Shown here: positions 45,175 to 56,639 of the stretch, piece after piece | How the letters are laid out: each line of letters begins with the position of its first letter | Position numbering within the stretch: position 1 is the first letter of the stretch | Assembly: GCF_009389715.1 (NCBI RefSeq) | Contig: NW_024068505.1 | Location: 62,001 to 126,000 of the forward strand | From: Phoenix dactylifera | Taxonomy: Eukaryota; Streptophyta; Magnoliopsida; Arecales; Arecaceae | Direction: 5' to 3' | DNA: 64,000 bases | Translations under genes and position numbers: made by a program | The notes under the pieces: model-generated | Databases searched by the model: none | Seen by the model: only the letters and a program-made list of their open reading frames with translations | What the model was told of the DNA's origin: nothing

Positions 45175-46882
45175 TGGTGCTTTTGAAAAACTGTTCTCCC
45201 AAGTGCAGGAGAATCGCACAAGCAGTATAACTCGGGAGTCCGAGGTCGATTCCTCAGGGAACGAAATATGGATTATTAGCGTAATTTCAGATTTAATTAA
45301 TACAATAAACTTGTGGATTAAGATGATGTTTTGCAAATAGAAAATAAATCAATAAGTAGAGAATCGAAGTTAGGATAGATTAAGATGGTGCAGGGATCCA
45401 GAATCTCCTTTGATAATATCAAATTCATGCGATAAGTTCTATGATTCTTTTGTTTTTTTTTAAGAATTATAAGCAGAAAATTTAATTATGGAGTATGTTC
45501 TTGATAACATGAATTCTTTTGTTAAGCATTCAACGTGCCTTATAACGTCAACGATGAATCAAATAATCGAGGAAGACATGTATCAATAAGCATAAATCAT
45601 AAAAGAATTTTCAACATATAAGAATCATGGCATAATCAAAAGATAAATCGTATAAAGCAAAGGATTAGAATTTACATCATGAATTTGGTATACCAAATGA
45701 TCTCCCTTCACCCATCACCTAGGATATCAGCCCTCCATCTTCCTCTCTCTTTCTCACTCTTTTTTTTTTTTTTTAATAACAGAAACAGGGCATCCCCTGT
45801 TTCTTTCTATTTTTTCTCTTTTTCTTACTACTGCAGCAGCCCGGCTCCTCTCTGTTTTTTTTTTTTCCGAATGAGAGCTCCCTTCTTTCGGATCAGAGGC
45901 CTCCTCATATAGATCCCCAGAGCCCATGGAATCGATGATTCCCCTGATTGCGCGTGGGGAGGAGCGGACGGCAAGGATCGTGCGTTGCGGACGATGGGCT
46001 GATGCTGGTGCGGACGATGCGCGGACGTTGCGACGCTTCACGGGATGCTGGTGGTGCCGAGCCGCTCACGAATGGCTGGAATGGAGGAAGAAGCGGGCGC
46101 TGATCTCGGCTGGGAGGTGGTCACGGCCGGATCCGGCGCTGCGGAGGAGGCGGACGGCACGGTCGGCTGGGAAAGGGAAGTGGACAGACGCCATGGATCA
46201 CAGCTGGGATGCAGTGAAGACGGGGTGAATGGAACTGGGAGGTAGTCACGGCCGGATCCGGCGCTGCGATGGAGAGACTCCTGGAAGGTAGAAGCGTGGA
46301 TGCACGGATGGAAGGAGATCACCACGGACAGCTGGGTGTTGGGCTCGGGATGCTGAGTGGAAGCTCACGAACGGGGAAAGAAAATGATGCGGGATGCTGG
46401 GCGGCTTCACAGGCTCGGGCGGATGAAAAGGAGGCACAAAAACATCACGGACGGCTGGGAAAGGGAACGCCCAATTTTGAGAAGTCTCTGATTTGGAATC
46501 AGGAAATTGACTGTGGATGGCTGGATTGGGGGCCTGTACAACTGAAGATGAAGCGTGGGATAGCCAACCAATACTTGGAATACTTCCCCAACTACACGTG
46601 ATATTTCTTTATTTTGATCCCCAATGTGCTCTAGAAGCTGTGGCATGTAGACATGTATAGCTCCGGTGCAAGTGTGTTTGACCAGGTTCAATTATGCTCC
46701 TAACATCATCAGGCTTGGAGCCATGCCTTATCCCAAACTATACAAAATGCGCATTTAAACTCTTGATTTACAATAACCTATGCACCACAAAAATATAATA
46801 TTAATGCAACACTTTTATCATTATTTATTAGCAATAATATTAATTTAAGTGATGTGTAAATCGCACTTTTGTGCTCTCATCA
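45175..46882 (-). mobile_element. Solo LTR (1,708 bp) nested in Copia pol
   Basis: On plus it starts TGGTGCTTTTGAAAAACT and ends GTGCTCTCATCA; on minus it reads TGATGAGAGCAC...AAAGCACCA. It is flanked by a perfect CAAAT target duplication (45170-45174 and 46883-46887). It includes TATAACTCGGGAGTCCGAGG and a GC-rich central block with Ser/Arg-rich open frames (46000-46430) that are not genes. The interrupted pol reads through cleanly when it is removed (GYTN/VDMAGD). Confidence 0.9.
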
Positions 46883-46887
46883 CAAAT

Positions 46888-47332
46888 GTAGATATGGCAG
46901 GTGACCTTGATGGAAGAAAATCAACTTCAGGATATTTGTTTACTTTTGCAGAGAGAGCCGTATCTTGACAGTCGAAATTGCAGAAGTGTGTTACCTTATC
47001 TACCACTGAGGCTGAGTATATTGCAGCTGCTAAAACAGGAAAAGAGATGCTTTGGATTAGATAGTTTCTTCAAGATTTGGGTTTGAAGCAGCATAAGTAT
47101 ATAGTTCATTGTGATAGTCAAAGTGCATTAGACTTGAGTAAGAATGCTACATATCATGTACGCATGAAGCATATAGATGTGAGATTTCATTAGCTACGCC
47201 AGGCAGTTGCAGAACAATTAGTACTACAACAGAAGATTCACACTGATAAGAATCCAACTGACATTATGATGAAAGTTGTGACCATAGAGAAGCTGAAACT
47301 TTATGCCGGAATGGCCGGCATGGATTTTAACT
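46888..47332 (+). pseudogene. Copia RNase H, end of pol
   Basis: It continues the frame broken at 45174: VDMAGDLDGRKSTSGYLFTF, then TLSTTEAEYIAAAKTGKEML, then CDSQSALDLSKNATYHVRMK and ending near GMAGMDFN-stop. ST.EAEY and D.QSA are the RNase H catalytic blocks. Stops occur after AVS and after MLWIR. It precedes the polypurine tract by about 40 bp. Confidence 0.88.
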
Positions 47333-47380
47333 AGCAAGTTATAGTATAGTTTCTTTCCTTTGTGGGCTGGAGGGGGAGAT

Positions 47381-48144
47381 TGTAAGTGGGTCTAGCCCAC
47401 TTAGGGAGGCCCAATCGCCCACTAGGGCTTTGCCTCTTTTGTTTTTCCTTGCAGAATCGCAAGAGGTGAGTGTGGCACAAAAGGAGGCGCGTGAACAGCA
47501 AGAGGGGTGGCGCACATCAAAAGAAAACTGAGAAAAATAAAGTAAAAAGGGGAGAATGACGGAACAGCAAGGGGAGCGCGTGAGTGCTTGAGCCCGCAGA
47601 ACTCCAGGCGAAGAGCACAACTCACGGCAGCACGACAGACAAGAAAAAAAAGGGGAAAGGTGCATGAACCAGGAGGTGAGCGCGCACGGCAACGGAAGAA
47701 AATTAGGTTTTTTTTCTTTATCCTTTTTGGGTGTGGTTTTTCACACGGAGATTTAACAAATTGGATTTCTATCTAAAAGTTATATTGGATGCTATAGGGA
47801 GTTGTAGTATTCATTGTTAAAAATCTCATTACATTCTTGGGTTCATCACATTGTAGTGATTTGGGTGAGATCATTGTTACTCTTAGGAAGGTGATATTAG
47901 AGTTTTTCTAATTTGTTGTGAACTTAAGTTTTGAGCATAAACTTGAGTATTGTAAACTCTATATTATAGTGGATTGATCGGATAGTTTTTTTCTCTCTAC
48001 ACTGGAGGGTTTTCCATGTAAATTTGGTGTGCTCTTTTTTTGCTCTTCAAATATTTGATATATTGCCTATGATAATATTGCTTCTAGTTAGTTTTGGTTT
48101 TGGCTTAGTTTATTCCGCAATATCCCTGTTTTGGCTCCAATACA
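47381..48144 (+). repeat. 3' LTR of the Copia element (764 bp)
   Basis: It starts right after AGGGGGAGAT. It ends GGCTCCAATACA, compared with GGCCCCAACA at the end of the 5' LTR. Many substitutions between the two LTRs are visible by eye, in line with an old insertion. Confidence 0.88.
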
Positions 48145-48171
48145 AATTAATACATCAGTGGGTTGTTGGAG
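48145..48171 (+). repeat. Right member of the 27-bp flank duplication
   Basis: See 38435-38462. It starts immediately after the last LTR base and matches with three mismatches, all single-base. Confidence 0.75.
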
Positions 48172-48273
48172 AAAAACTCCCACCAAAATGAGAGAGATAG
48201 GAGCTCTAGTTTGCAACAGAAAGAGAAAAGAATAAGAGAATGGAGCTTTGTTCGAGAGACAATAGAGGAGAAA

Positions 48274-48339
<66 letters not shown>

Positions 48340-49819
48340 TCTGGTTTGCAAAAATCGATGCTTTAAACGTGTTGTCTCCTTGTTGGGGTTTGAACTGGCT
48401 TCTATGTGTATTATGTGGTCTATCTTCCTATTTGCCTAGCTGGAACACAAAAATGCAATGCGCTTGATGGTAATAAGCACCATTGGAGGTCTGCAGCTTG
48501 TGCCTTTTTTGTATGGTTTAAGTTCTTGTAGGTAACTTGCAATGTTTATGATGGAGAGGGTTACCTTTACGTGTGGATCAGTTAGGCTAATATAGATTAT
48601 GGTTCCATGTAATGAAATGCTAATTTTATATTTTTGAGTAGTAAAATATCTTGTTCAATCTCTTTCCCGCAATGTATATCATTGAGCATGGAGTATAATA
48701 TGATAATAAGCTAAACACAGGCACAAGATGAAAAATTGAACTCTCGTATAGCCAATTATTGGAGCACAACTACTACTAAAAACTATGATTCTCATTCATT
48801 TCTACGAGAAAATTATGGTACACAAGAAATTTGATAGTTCAGTATCAACTTTTACAGTTCGATACTAATCTTTATACAATAGAGCTGATCACGGGCTTGA
48901 CCTTAGGCGCCTGAACTTTATTCATTTTTAATCGGGCTTTGGACCAGGCCTATTTAAAATTCAATATTATCTATGCCCAAGCCCGGCTCATGATCAGCTC
49001 TAATCAATAAATAACATCTGCCCATATCAACAAATAAATATCCAAAATAACTACATTGCCGTTAACAAGGAACTTTTTCCACAGTACAAAAGAGTATATC
49101 CCAAAATTCAAAAAAAAAAAAACTCTCAGCACTCATATATTCTCCGACATTGCTGCATTAGTGACAGACTGGAAGCTTTTGGAATTTGTCACTGACTTTC
49201 CTCTATGAACATTTGCTTGCAATGCGGTGCATTCAGTTGGCACTGGATATGCTGCCATTGACTCTTTATGGCTTTACTGTGTTCTTGGGATTATTGTAGG
49301 TTGAGCTAGAGTTGATGTAAATAGACTTGGTGCTAGGTATGATGCCACTATATTAGGTATAGTAGATAGTGTAGCTTTGTTTGACTGTGATATTTGATAT
49401 TGGCTAGAGCCCGGAAATGAAAAATGACAATAATTAAATTTACAAATATGCAGACATAAAATCACATATGAAAGATAAAAGAAAGGAACATTAATAGTGG
49501 CATGTGTCCATCTGATATTTCATCCATAGGTATCCATCAGGTATCCATCCGACAGTGATTGTTGATGAGATCCCTCCAATATATGATGAATTCCATCCAT
49601 AGGTAATCTTTTTTATAACCTTCATTTAAAAAAATTCAGTGTGTAAATTGAACTTATAAATGATATTCAACTAAGAAATAAAAAATCCTATTTGATGATC
49701 TTCATTTATAAACTGCTATAGGTGCATTTCCGCTTATTTATCCACTTGGTTGACTACTTGCTGGTGGACATAAGCTACTTCCACAAGTCCTTTTACCCTT
49801 CAATTCAAGAAATAAGTCA
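48172..49819. other. Non-coding spacer with a (GA)n microsatellite
   Basis: A GA run of about 55 bp lies at 48281-48335. The rest is AT-rich with no supported gene. The frames across the GA run (Arg-Glu repeats) are artefacts of the repeat. Confidence 0.6.
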
Positions 49820-51560
49820 TGTGTCAACATATATAAACATTGGACTTAAGAAAGACCCTCATATAAAAAATAGTGTTAAAAATATGAATTACTTTCACAG
49901 TTGGATTATTTCCTCCTGAGCCACTTGGTTGATTAGCTGATGGTGGTTCTAAGTTCCTACCACCGCCTCTTCTGCATGCCCTCTTGTTATGCCCTTCTCC
50001 ACTATATTGTCCACAACATAGCTTGAAGCTCCTTTTGAGTTTAGTTGGCTTTTGTGGCTCATCTGGCTCCTTCCTCCTTGCTAGTTCGCGCCGGCGAGGC
50101 ATCTTCTTAGGAATCTCGGGAGGTTGTATTTCCCCTAGGCCATACTAGTCTTTGGCCACAGCTTAGGCCCATTAATCGGGTTAACAATTGGAGGCGACTT
50201 TCTTGAAGTAGTCATGGATCCCATTCAAGTCCCACTTCCTATAAGTTGAAGTGTGCTCTCTCAAATCAACTGCAAAACTATCCAAGTTATCTAGATAGCT
50301 TATCCCTACTTTTGGACCCCCTGAGGACCTAGGCTAACACCCGGCAGATTGGTCCTTAATCTTCTCCAACTTTTTTTGGAATTTGGGGCACATTTCTCCT
50401 TTGAATCTCATTATCTTGCTCCTCTTGTTCATGATCCTATTCATTATTTTTTATAAGCTCTAACATTGTTAAAATGGACTTCTCCCTTGCATCCAAAATA
50501 AACCTGCTGAAGGCTTCACAAAGATTGTTTAGTAACATGTCGCACTTGGGATATGTGCTAGAGCGTGATCTTGACCTATGGAAAAGTGATTTGTCTTGAA
50601 GTGTCTTATAAACATTCTCAAACAGCTTCTTGGGTTTGCCCATCTTCTTCTCGAAGTCCTCTGCATATGTTCCCTACCACAGTTGTCACGCCCTAAACCA
50701 GAAGCGCAATAGACGCCGCACACCTATATAGCAGATGCCATACACTTATATGGCGGGTCATATAGGCGTACAAGTCTACAGATTATATCAAAACAAATTC
50801 TTAAAATTTATTTAATTAATAATTTATTCAAATCATTCTAATAATAGTTTCAATGTAACATGTGCCAACATAAATCAAATATTCTAACTAGTCTAACTAA
50901 AATGCTACTAACTGAAAGAATCTTCAGAAAATCTAGTGCACTCCCCAAGTTCCGAGCGATCATGCATCTATGCCTCTGGATCTAAAAAATAGAAAAATAT
51001 AATAATAAGCTATACTAGACCAGTAAGCAACATAACAACCCAAAGTGGGGTCAAAGAATTTCATATATTTAACCAAAATACAAAATTATAACTGAAAAAT
51101 ATATCATCAATAATACATTTTTTTTTGAAATTTATTATCATTTTCATAAACTAATACTAGAATCCCAAAATTAATAGACTATGGACACGTAACCCAGTAG
51201 TATAGGTCTCACAAAGTGCAAAAAACTACTATTATTAATCACTGGTGGCAATAGTGTCCAAATACCACTATTCTAATCACCGATGCCTTAGAAGTTAAAG
51301 TATGGATGTCTCACAAAGAATCTATGTTGAGTATCTGGGAATAGCTCTTCAAGTGCTGGCACCAATCCCTTGCATATGCTACATAAACATTAGATGATAA
51401 GTAAACATAGCTAATGATAAGAGACAAATTAAACAAAAGAAAGTTAATAAATAGTACACTCTGTTGATCAGAAATCCAAGTCCAATGATATTGATTTTCC
51501 GTTGTCAAGTTCTTTGCCAATAGCTTCAAAAACCGTGTCCAAGTTTCACAGAAGCATTAA
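49820..51560 (-). pseudogene. MULE transposase C-terminal region, copy in block D
   Basis: On the minus strand, from high to low coordinates: KNLTTENQYHWTWISDQQ (about 51520-51465, family ISD.QKGL), an intron-like stretch, an interruption by a Gypsy LTR piece (50687-51292), then FENVYKTLQDKSLFHRSRSR and CDMLLNNLCEAFSRFILDAR (family: CD.L.NN.CE.FN..IL.AR). A decayed SWIM region and a C-terminus with MPRRRELARRKEPDEPQKPT and a zinc knuckle, CCGQYSGEGHNKRAC (family C..C...GHN.R.C), follow. It is the longer paralogue of the fragment at 33440-34190. Mutator-like transposases cut and paste DNA; this copy has frameshifts and stops. Confidence 0.78.
50687..51292. mobile_element. Inserted fragment of Gypsy LTR (53383 family)
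   Basis: It starts TGTCACGCCCTAAACCAG and shares with the LTR at 53383 the order GACGCCGCACACC, GGCGGG, AATGCTACTAACTGAA, GCACTCCCCAAG, CGTAACCCAGTAG and the ACCACTATTCTAATCACCG end. The paralogous block C lacks it, so it inserted after the block duplication or was lost there. No clean target duplication was found; the right part of the LTR is missing. Confidence 0.65.
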
Positions 51561-51654
51561 TGCTTCATTTCAGAAGTTGTATCCTCAATCGAGATGACGA
51601 TATGATTTCCATCACCCGAATTAAGATACAGCTCGGCCTCGAAAGTAGGGGCAA

Positions 51655-52205
51655 TGATGGAGGAAATATTGGACATCTCAATCTTGAATCAGACCCATCT
51701 CTTTGATCTCGGGTTAAACCGAGGTGAACAACTTCGGCAAAATTCGAGGAGCCAATCTACATGTGTCAGTAAAGACCGGCAGTTATGGCAACACTGATGT
51801 CATCGCATTATTAGCGTACTCACTATCATCTGTCGCTCACGTGGAATGTTTTCCACGTTGTAAATATACAACCAACCATTACCTAGCCATTAACATACAT
51901 CGTGTCAAATCAGGTAGCCATACGATTGACTACTCTATATAAAGAGGACGTCGAGGGGCCCTCAAGTAAGCTCATTCATTCAGAGAACTGTAAAGATTTA
52001 TCCCTTCCATATTATTATCTTGCTATTCTAACTTAAATATCGGAAGATCATTCATTTGAAATCTTTCATCAGAGGGCTAATTGCAGGTCGCTTTAGGAGG
52101 AAATCAATTTTTTCATCCCTCGGCCAAACAGTTCAGTTCGGCTCAAACCAACTTTAGGGGCATTCAACTTGCGCTCCGGCTTCGACTTGGAATTCTGCGG
52201 CAACA
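51655..52205 (+). repeat. About 550-bp Gypsy-type LTR, copy D
   Basis: It starts TGATGGAGGAAATATTGG and ends TTCTGCGGCAACA, 551 bp. It is followed by the same 62-bp link (GATGCTATCCC through GCAAACTCC) that leads to the PAR1 5' flank in copies B and C. Confidence 0.75.
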
Positions 52206-52267
52206 GATGCTATCCCGGGGTCTGCAAGCGATCTATCTCCGCTTTTGGCTTTCCAAGAGCAAACTCC

Positions 52268-52652
52268 CTGATCGCACCCAAAAACACATGTAACCGGCTT
52301 TGTCACTAATAAATTACATACCGACCTTGTCGTTTCCACTATGGAGCTGTATGCCCCAACGGCACGCCAGCAACAAATGGAACTGCTCAGGGACCGATCT
52401 AAATATAAATTTAAAAAGGCTGCAACCTTCGTAACGGAGGTGACCAAGAACTGGCCTCGTCGGATCCGCCTCAAATCCCATTCCCAAAGGCGTCACAAAA
52501 GTTCAAAGGAGTCTCCTTCTTAGCAAACACCTCTCCGTTGAATCTCTTCTCATTGGAGCCTATTAATAGCTCTCACCTTCCCCTTCCCACACCACACATC
52601 ACAACAGCAACCTGAAGCCCTCGCTGCTCCATCTATCGAACATTTTGCACCA
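52268..52652 (+). promoter_or_regulatory. Conserved 5' flank of PAR1 copy 3
   Basis: About 385 bp nearly identical to the flanks of copies 1 and 2, with the same TATTAATAG box. It would drive only a truncated reading frame here. Confidence 0.35.
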
Positions 52653-52926
52653 ATGGCTTCCTTTTATAGCTCAAGCACCCTGGTGTGCCTGACTCTTGTT
52701 CTTCTCTTCGGTGTTCAGTTCACCCTCGGTATGTTCAGTGAAAGCACAACATATATTACATCCCATCCATCTTTTTGACCTTTCTAAATGGACATGGTTT
52801 GATGGCCATTGCAGGAGGCATCACATGCGAGAGCCTGGCAAGAAACACCTGTGCCTTTGCCGTGTCGTCGTCCGGCATGCGTTGCGTGCTCGAGAACCGG
52901 GTGCGGAGGGGAGGGCAGGAGGAGTT
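52653..52926 (+). pseudogene. PAR1 copy 3, disrupted in exon 2
   Basis: Exon 1 (52653-52728) and the first 112 bp of exon 2 (52815-52926) match copies 1 and 2; the signal peptide has Phe23 as in copy 2. The frame is cut within codon 63 (after Glu-Glu) by the LTR that starts at 52927. The duplicated target would be GAGTT (52922-52926). The remaining two thirds of the gene, if kept, lie beyond the right end of the window, after the retrotransposon. No independent lesion is seen in the part present, so the insertion is the likely cause of loss. Confidence 0.9.
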
Positions 52927-53382
52927 TGTTGGGTTATCCCTCCTATGTTGGAGGAGACTTAGCCCAACAAATGTGGGCTAAATTAATTAGTTTTAGCCTA
53001 TTTGGTTGGACTATTTTTGGCCCAAAACGTGAGGCCCATTAGGGCAACCTTTTATGTTGAGAATGCAGGGTATGTGAGCCGTCTTCCACGAATTAAAAAT
53101 AGAGGGAGGCAGGGGAGAAGATGCAGAATTGATATTCAGCGCGCAGTCTTGATCAAACGACGATCGGGAGGTGATCCGTGGTCCGATCGAGCTGAAATTT
53201 GGACAGCAGGTTCGCAACACGTGGTTCTTCAATCTGTACGGTGTGATCGCCATTTGCAGTCTTCTATCACAGTCAGATTTTCAGAAACGTGGCCGCTGTT
53301 TATGTGAGATCTTCTCAATCTTTCTCTCTTATAATTGATGTTTGCCAAGAATATTGTTCTTGAGATTATGTGGTGATATATG

Positions 53383-55649
53383 TGTCACGCCCCGAGCCCG
53401 AGGCGCGGCAGACGCCGCACGCCCACACGGCGGGCCGCACAGGCGTGCAAGGCAGCAGATCATATCAAAGCAGATACAGCTTTTCAAAGATAACATAATT
53501 ATTTAAATTGTTCAAAAGCGGTCTTACAAAATTCCAAAATAACATATGCCAACATAATTCAAATGTCCAAACTAAACTAACTAAAATGCCAATAACTGAA
53601 GAATCATCGGAAAATCTAACGCACTCCCCAATCCCGTGCGATCAAGCCTATGGATCTGAAAAATGGAGAAAACAGAATAATGAGCTACACTAGCCCAGTA
53701 AGCAACAAAATACCCCAGAGTGGGGTCAGAGCATATCAGTTCAAAATACAGGATAATGTTCGAAACAAATCACAAATAATATCATTTTTGTTTTTATAAA
53801 ACTCTGATATCATAATCTCAACATGATAGGCTACGGCCACGTAACCCAGTGGCATGGGTTGCACAGAGTGCCAGAAACTACTATTGTTAGTCACCGGTGG
53901 AAACGGTGTCCAGAAACCACTATTCTAATCACCGGTGGCGCGGTGTCGAAACCGGTTCCTCACAGAATACAAGTCGACAGGTCCAACGTATAATCCCCAT
54001 TGGCGGGGCCAGAACAGAACAGAACAGATCATAGCCATGCTGAGAATATATATATATATATATAAACAGATTTCATAAATTTTTCAGTCATAGTTTATGG
54101 ATTTCAGAGCATAATTTTCAAATGAAATTTAACATGCCAGACCCATTTTACTAAATACAAAACATATTTCAGAATTTAATCTATTTATCTGAAAATCACA
54201 CTTGAAGTATTAAGTTACTTACCTCTTCTCGCTTAACTCCTACTTCAGATAAGCAGATCAGGTTCACCAGTTTAAATTTAATTAATCTTTGTGTTAATTT
54301 CAGAGCTAAGCAAAACCAAAAATAATACTACTGGACGCGGCCCAACAGGGCCTAGAGTTGTCCCATAATGGACATGGCCCGATAAGGCCCACATCGAACA
54401 CGGCCCAATGGGCCCGCATATACCCGGCCCAATAGGGCCCCCAAAGTTGGCCTTTAAAAGAATCATTTATGCAATCTAATTTTCTTATAGGGATCAAACA
54501 AAAATTGCGGAAGACTTTTTTTTTTTTTGTGGAATAATACACTGTCAAGGGCTTAACTGCAAAATTTCATTTATTGGCCAAACGGGTTCAGATTTTGGGT
54601 TTCGGATTTCGGATTTCGAGTTTCGGGTCTGAACTGGATTTCGGGTTTCGGGTTCGGATCTGAACTGGGTTTTCAAATTTCGGGTTCGGGCATGAACTGG
54701 GTTTCGAATTTCTGGTTCGGGCATGAACTGGATTTCGGGTTTCGGGTTCGAGTTCGGAGTTGAACTGGGTTTCGGGTATGAACTGGGTTTCGGGTTTCCT
54801 CTTTTTTTTTTTTCTTTCTTTCTTTTCTTTTTGGGTTCGAATCGGGCCCAAGTTGGGCCCGCAGTGAATAGGGCCCGTGAACAGAGCCCTTCTTCTTCCC
54901 CAAACCCCTACGGACAGGGGAAGAAGAAGAAGAGGAAGAAAGGACCGGGGGGGGGGCTCTAGGCGGCCAGCCTGGGTGGCGGAGGCCGTCGTCCAGTCGA
55001 CGGTCAGCCGGCCATAGTGGCAGCCGATGGCTGCTGCGGCGGCCGGCGTTGAGGAAGAACCGAGAATGGTCTCGGTGTGGGCCGAAATAGAGAAAGGGAA
55101 ATCACTCGACAAACTGAAAAATGAGGAAGAAAGTGAAGAAAGGCTCACCAGCGATCGACGGAGAAGAGGGTCATGGCCGAGGGTGGCTCGATCCAGCAGC
55201 GGCGCTTCCGACAACCAAAATAGATCTCGGATTAGGGGGGAAACAGGGGAATACGGCTCGGGTGGTGATGGTGGTTGGCTGAGGCAACACACCGGCCACT
55301 TGGGAAGCAAGAGCAGAGGGAGGAGAAGAAGCGAGGAGAGGAAGAGGAGGAGACGGAGGAGAGGGAGGGCTCGGGTGATCTGGGAGGAGGAGGAAAAGAA
55401 AGGGCTTTATAGCCCTTGGGTAACGGCTCTCCGCCGCGTGAATCGCGGCGGTCGAGCATAGTCCGCGGCCGGATTGGCCGCGGATCGGCTGAAGGGATGG
55501 TGCCGCGGGATGTCCGCAGCGACCTCGCCCCGATCGCTCCCAAAGGAGCCGGAGAGGATCGCGTTCGCGATCCTCTATTCTGCCCCTTCCAAAGAAGGAA
55601 GACGGGGCTGAAGTCGGCTGGGGCTGCCGACTTCAGCCCGTATCTCACA
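53383..55649 (-). repeat. 3' LTR (left) of the nested Gypsy element, 2,267 bp
   Basis: Near-identical to 58342-60590. It contains repeated GGCCCAATAGGGCC (about 54335-54440), a GGGTTTCGGGTTCGG array (about 54595-54800) and a G/A-rich GC block. The many long frames across it (for example 54588-55310) appear in both LTRs and are composition artefacts. Visible differences from the other LTR include single bases in the first 350 bp and about 15 bp near 54127 missing from the right copy. Confidence 0.92.
54595..54800. repeat. GGGTTTCGGGTTCGG short-period array in LTR
   Basis: Degenerate repeats of GGGTTTCGG / GGGTTCGGGCATGAACTGG, period about 10-40 bp. The equivalent array is at about 59532-59740. 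Confidence 0.75.
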
Positions 55650-56639
55650 TTCTCTCCCCCTTAAAAAAATTTCGTCCTCGAAATTTAAGAGATCTAGGCC
55701 TTTCAGATGCTCAGCCCATTGAGTAATATAAATCCAAGATCTCATTCTCCTCGATCAAAATCAGTGTGATAGATAGCTTTGGATCAACTATCAAAAATTT
55801 CATAAAACTTGCAAGATTAACACTAGATAAGTGACTAACTAAAATCTCATATTGAAATTATCATCTTGATGCATGTTCACTCGAGATCGGATCAGGATCG
55901 ATTCACAACAGGATTGATTAAAATTAGTTGTGTTTGGGATAGAACTTGAAATAAAATAGATCTCATACACTTATCATGGTAGTGTGCTGATCCCTCAAAG
56001 GATAATGACCAACCTTAGAATCAAATCATTATATGGCTAGTAATGTAATTCACAAAATAAACATGTACTGATGCTCATTAGATAGCAACGGTCTATCTCA
56101 AAAATGATTTGCATCAAATCACAAAAGCAAGTCTGAGAAGGCAAAGTATTGATACCATGATTCAATATGCCACAAAGCTTTTAACTTAAACTTATAAATC
56201 ATAAGATGGAAGCAAATAATGCATGGTTTATTCCGATACTTAACAAATTAGACCATATTTAATCAATAATCAACCAATCCTGGTCATGATATCCTCAAAT
56301 TTTTCTTAGCATACCCAAAAATAGCAAAGTCTATCCAAGAAATAACATAATCATATCATGATTGACCTGAGAATCAATAGTATTCACCTTCCCTTATTAA
56401 CAAAATCTTTCATTATTGAACAATATAGTCTTTCATAATAACATGTTACCAAAACACAGTCAATATTTTTAACCAGTTTAAATTGACTCAGTCCATCATA
56501 CTTTCGCTGCGCAATTCTGATCAATATTCTCCAAAATTTCTTAATGATCCTAGATCATCAACATATTTTTTTTTTTTTTTAATCCAAGTAAAATTCTATC
56601 CTTGCTTCCCAAGTATACTAGGTCATGATTAACCCTTGA

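Larger units (their letters stand above)
38463..48144 (+). mobile_element. Decayed Copia retrotransposon with two nested solo LTRs
   Basis: The 5' LTR is 38463-41567 (766 bp after removing a nested solo LTR) and the 3' LTR is 47381-48144 (764 bp). Both start TG(C/T)AAGTGGGTC. The primer-binding site TGGCATCAGAGCTGAGG follows the 5' LTR at 41570, close to the initiator-Met tRNA type. A polypurine tract, GGAGGGGGAGA, precedes the 3' LTR. gag is at 41618-42352 and pol follows to about 47332 with many lesions. A second solo LTR sits in the RNase H region (45175-46882). The order gag-PR-INT-RT-RNase H confirms Copia. Confidence 0.92.

Noticed and set aside
45926-46430. GC-rich open frames suggesting a host gene
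   Set aside because: They fall within a solo LTR bounded by CAAAT duplications and interrupting Copia RNase H; no recognisable protein.
48163-48467. Arg-Glu repeat frames
   Set aside because: Direct reading of a (GA)n microsatellite.
54588-55648. Long frames of 138-240 codons on both strands, repeated at 59484-60589
   Set aside because: They lie entirely in the Gypsy LTRs, overlap each other on opposite strands and have only repeat-derived Asn-Pro or Arg-rich composition.
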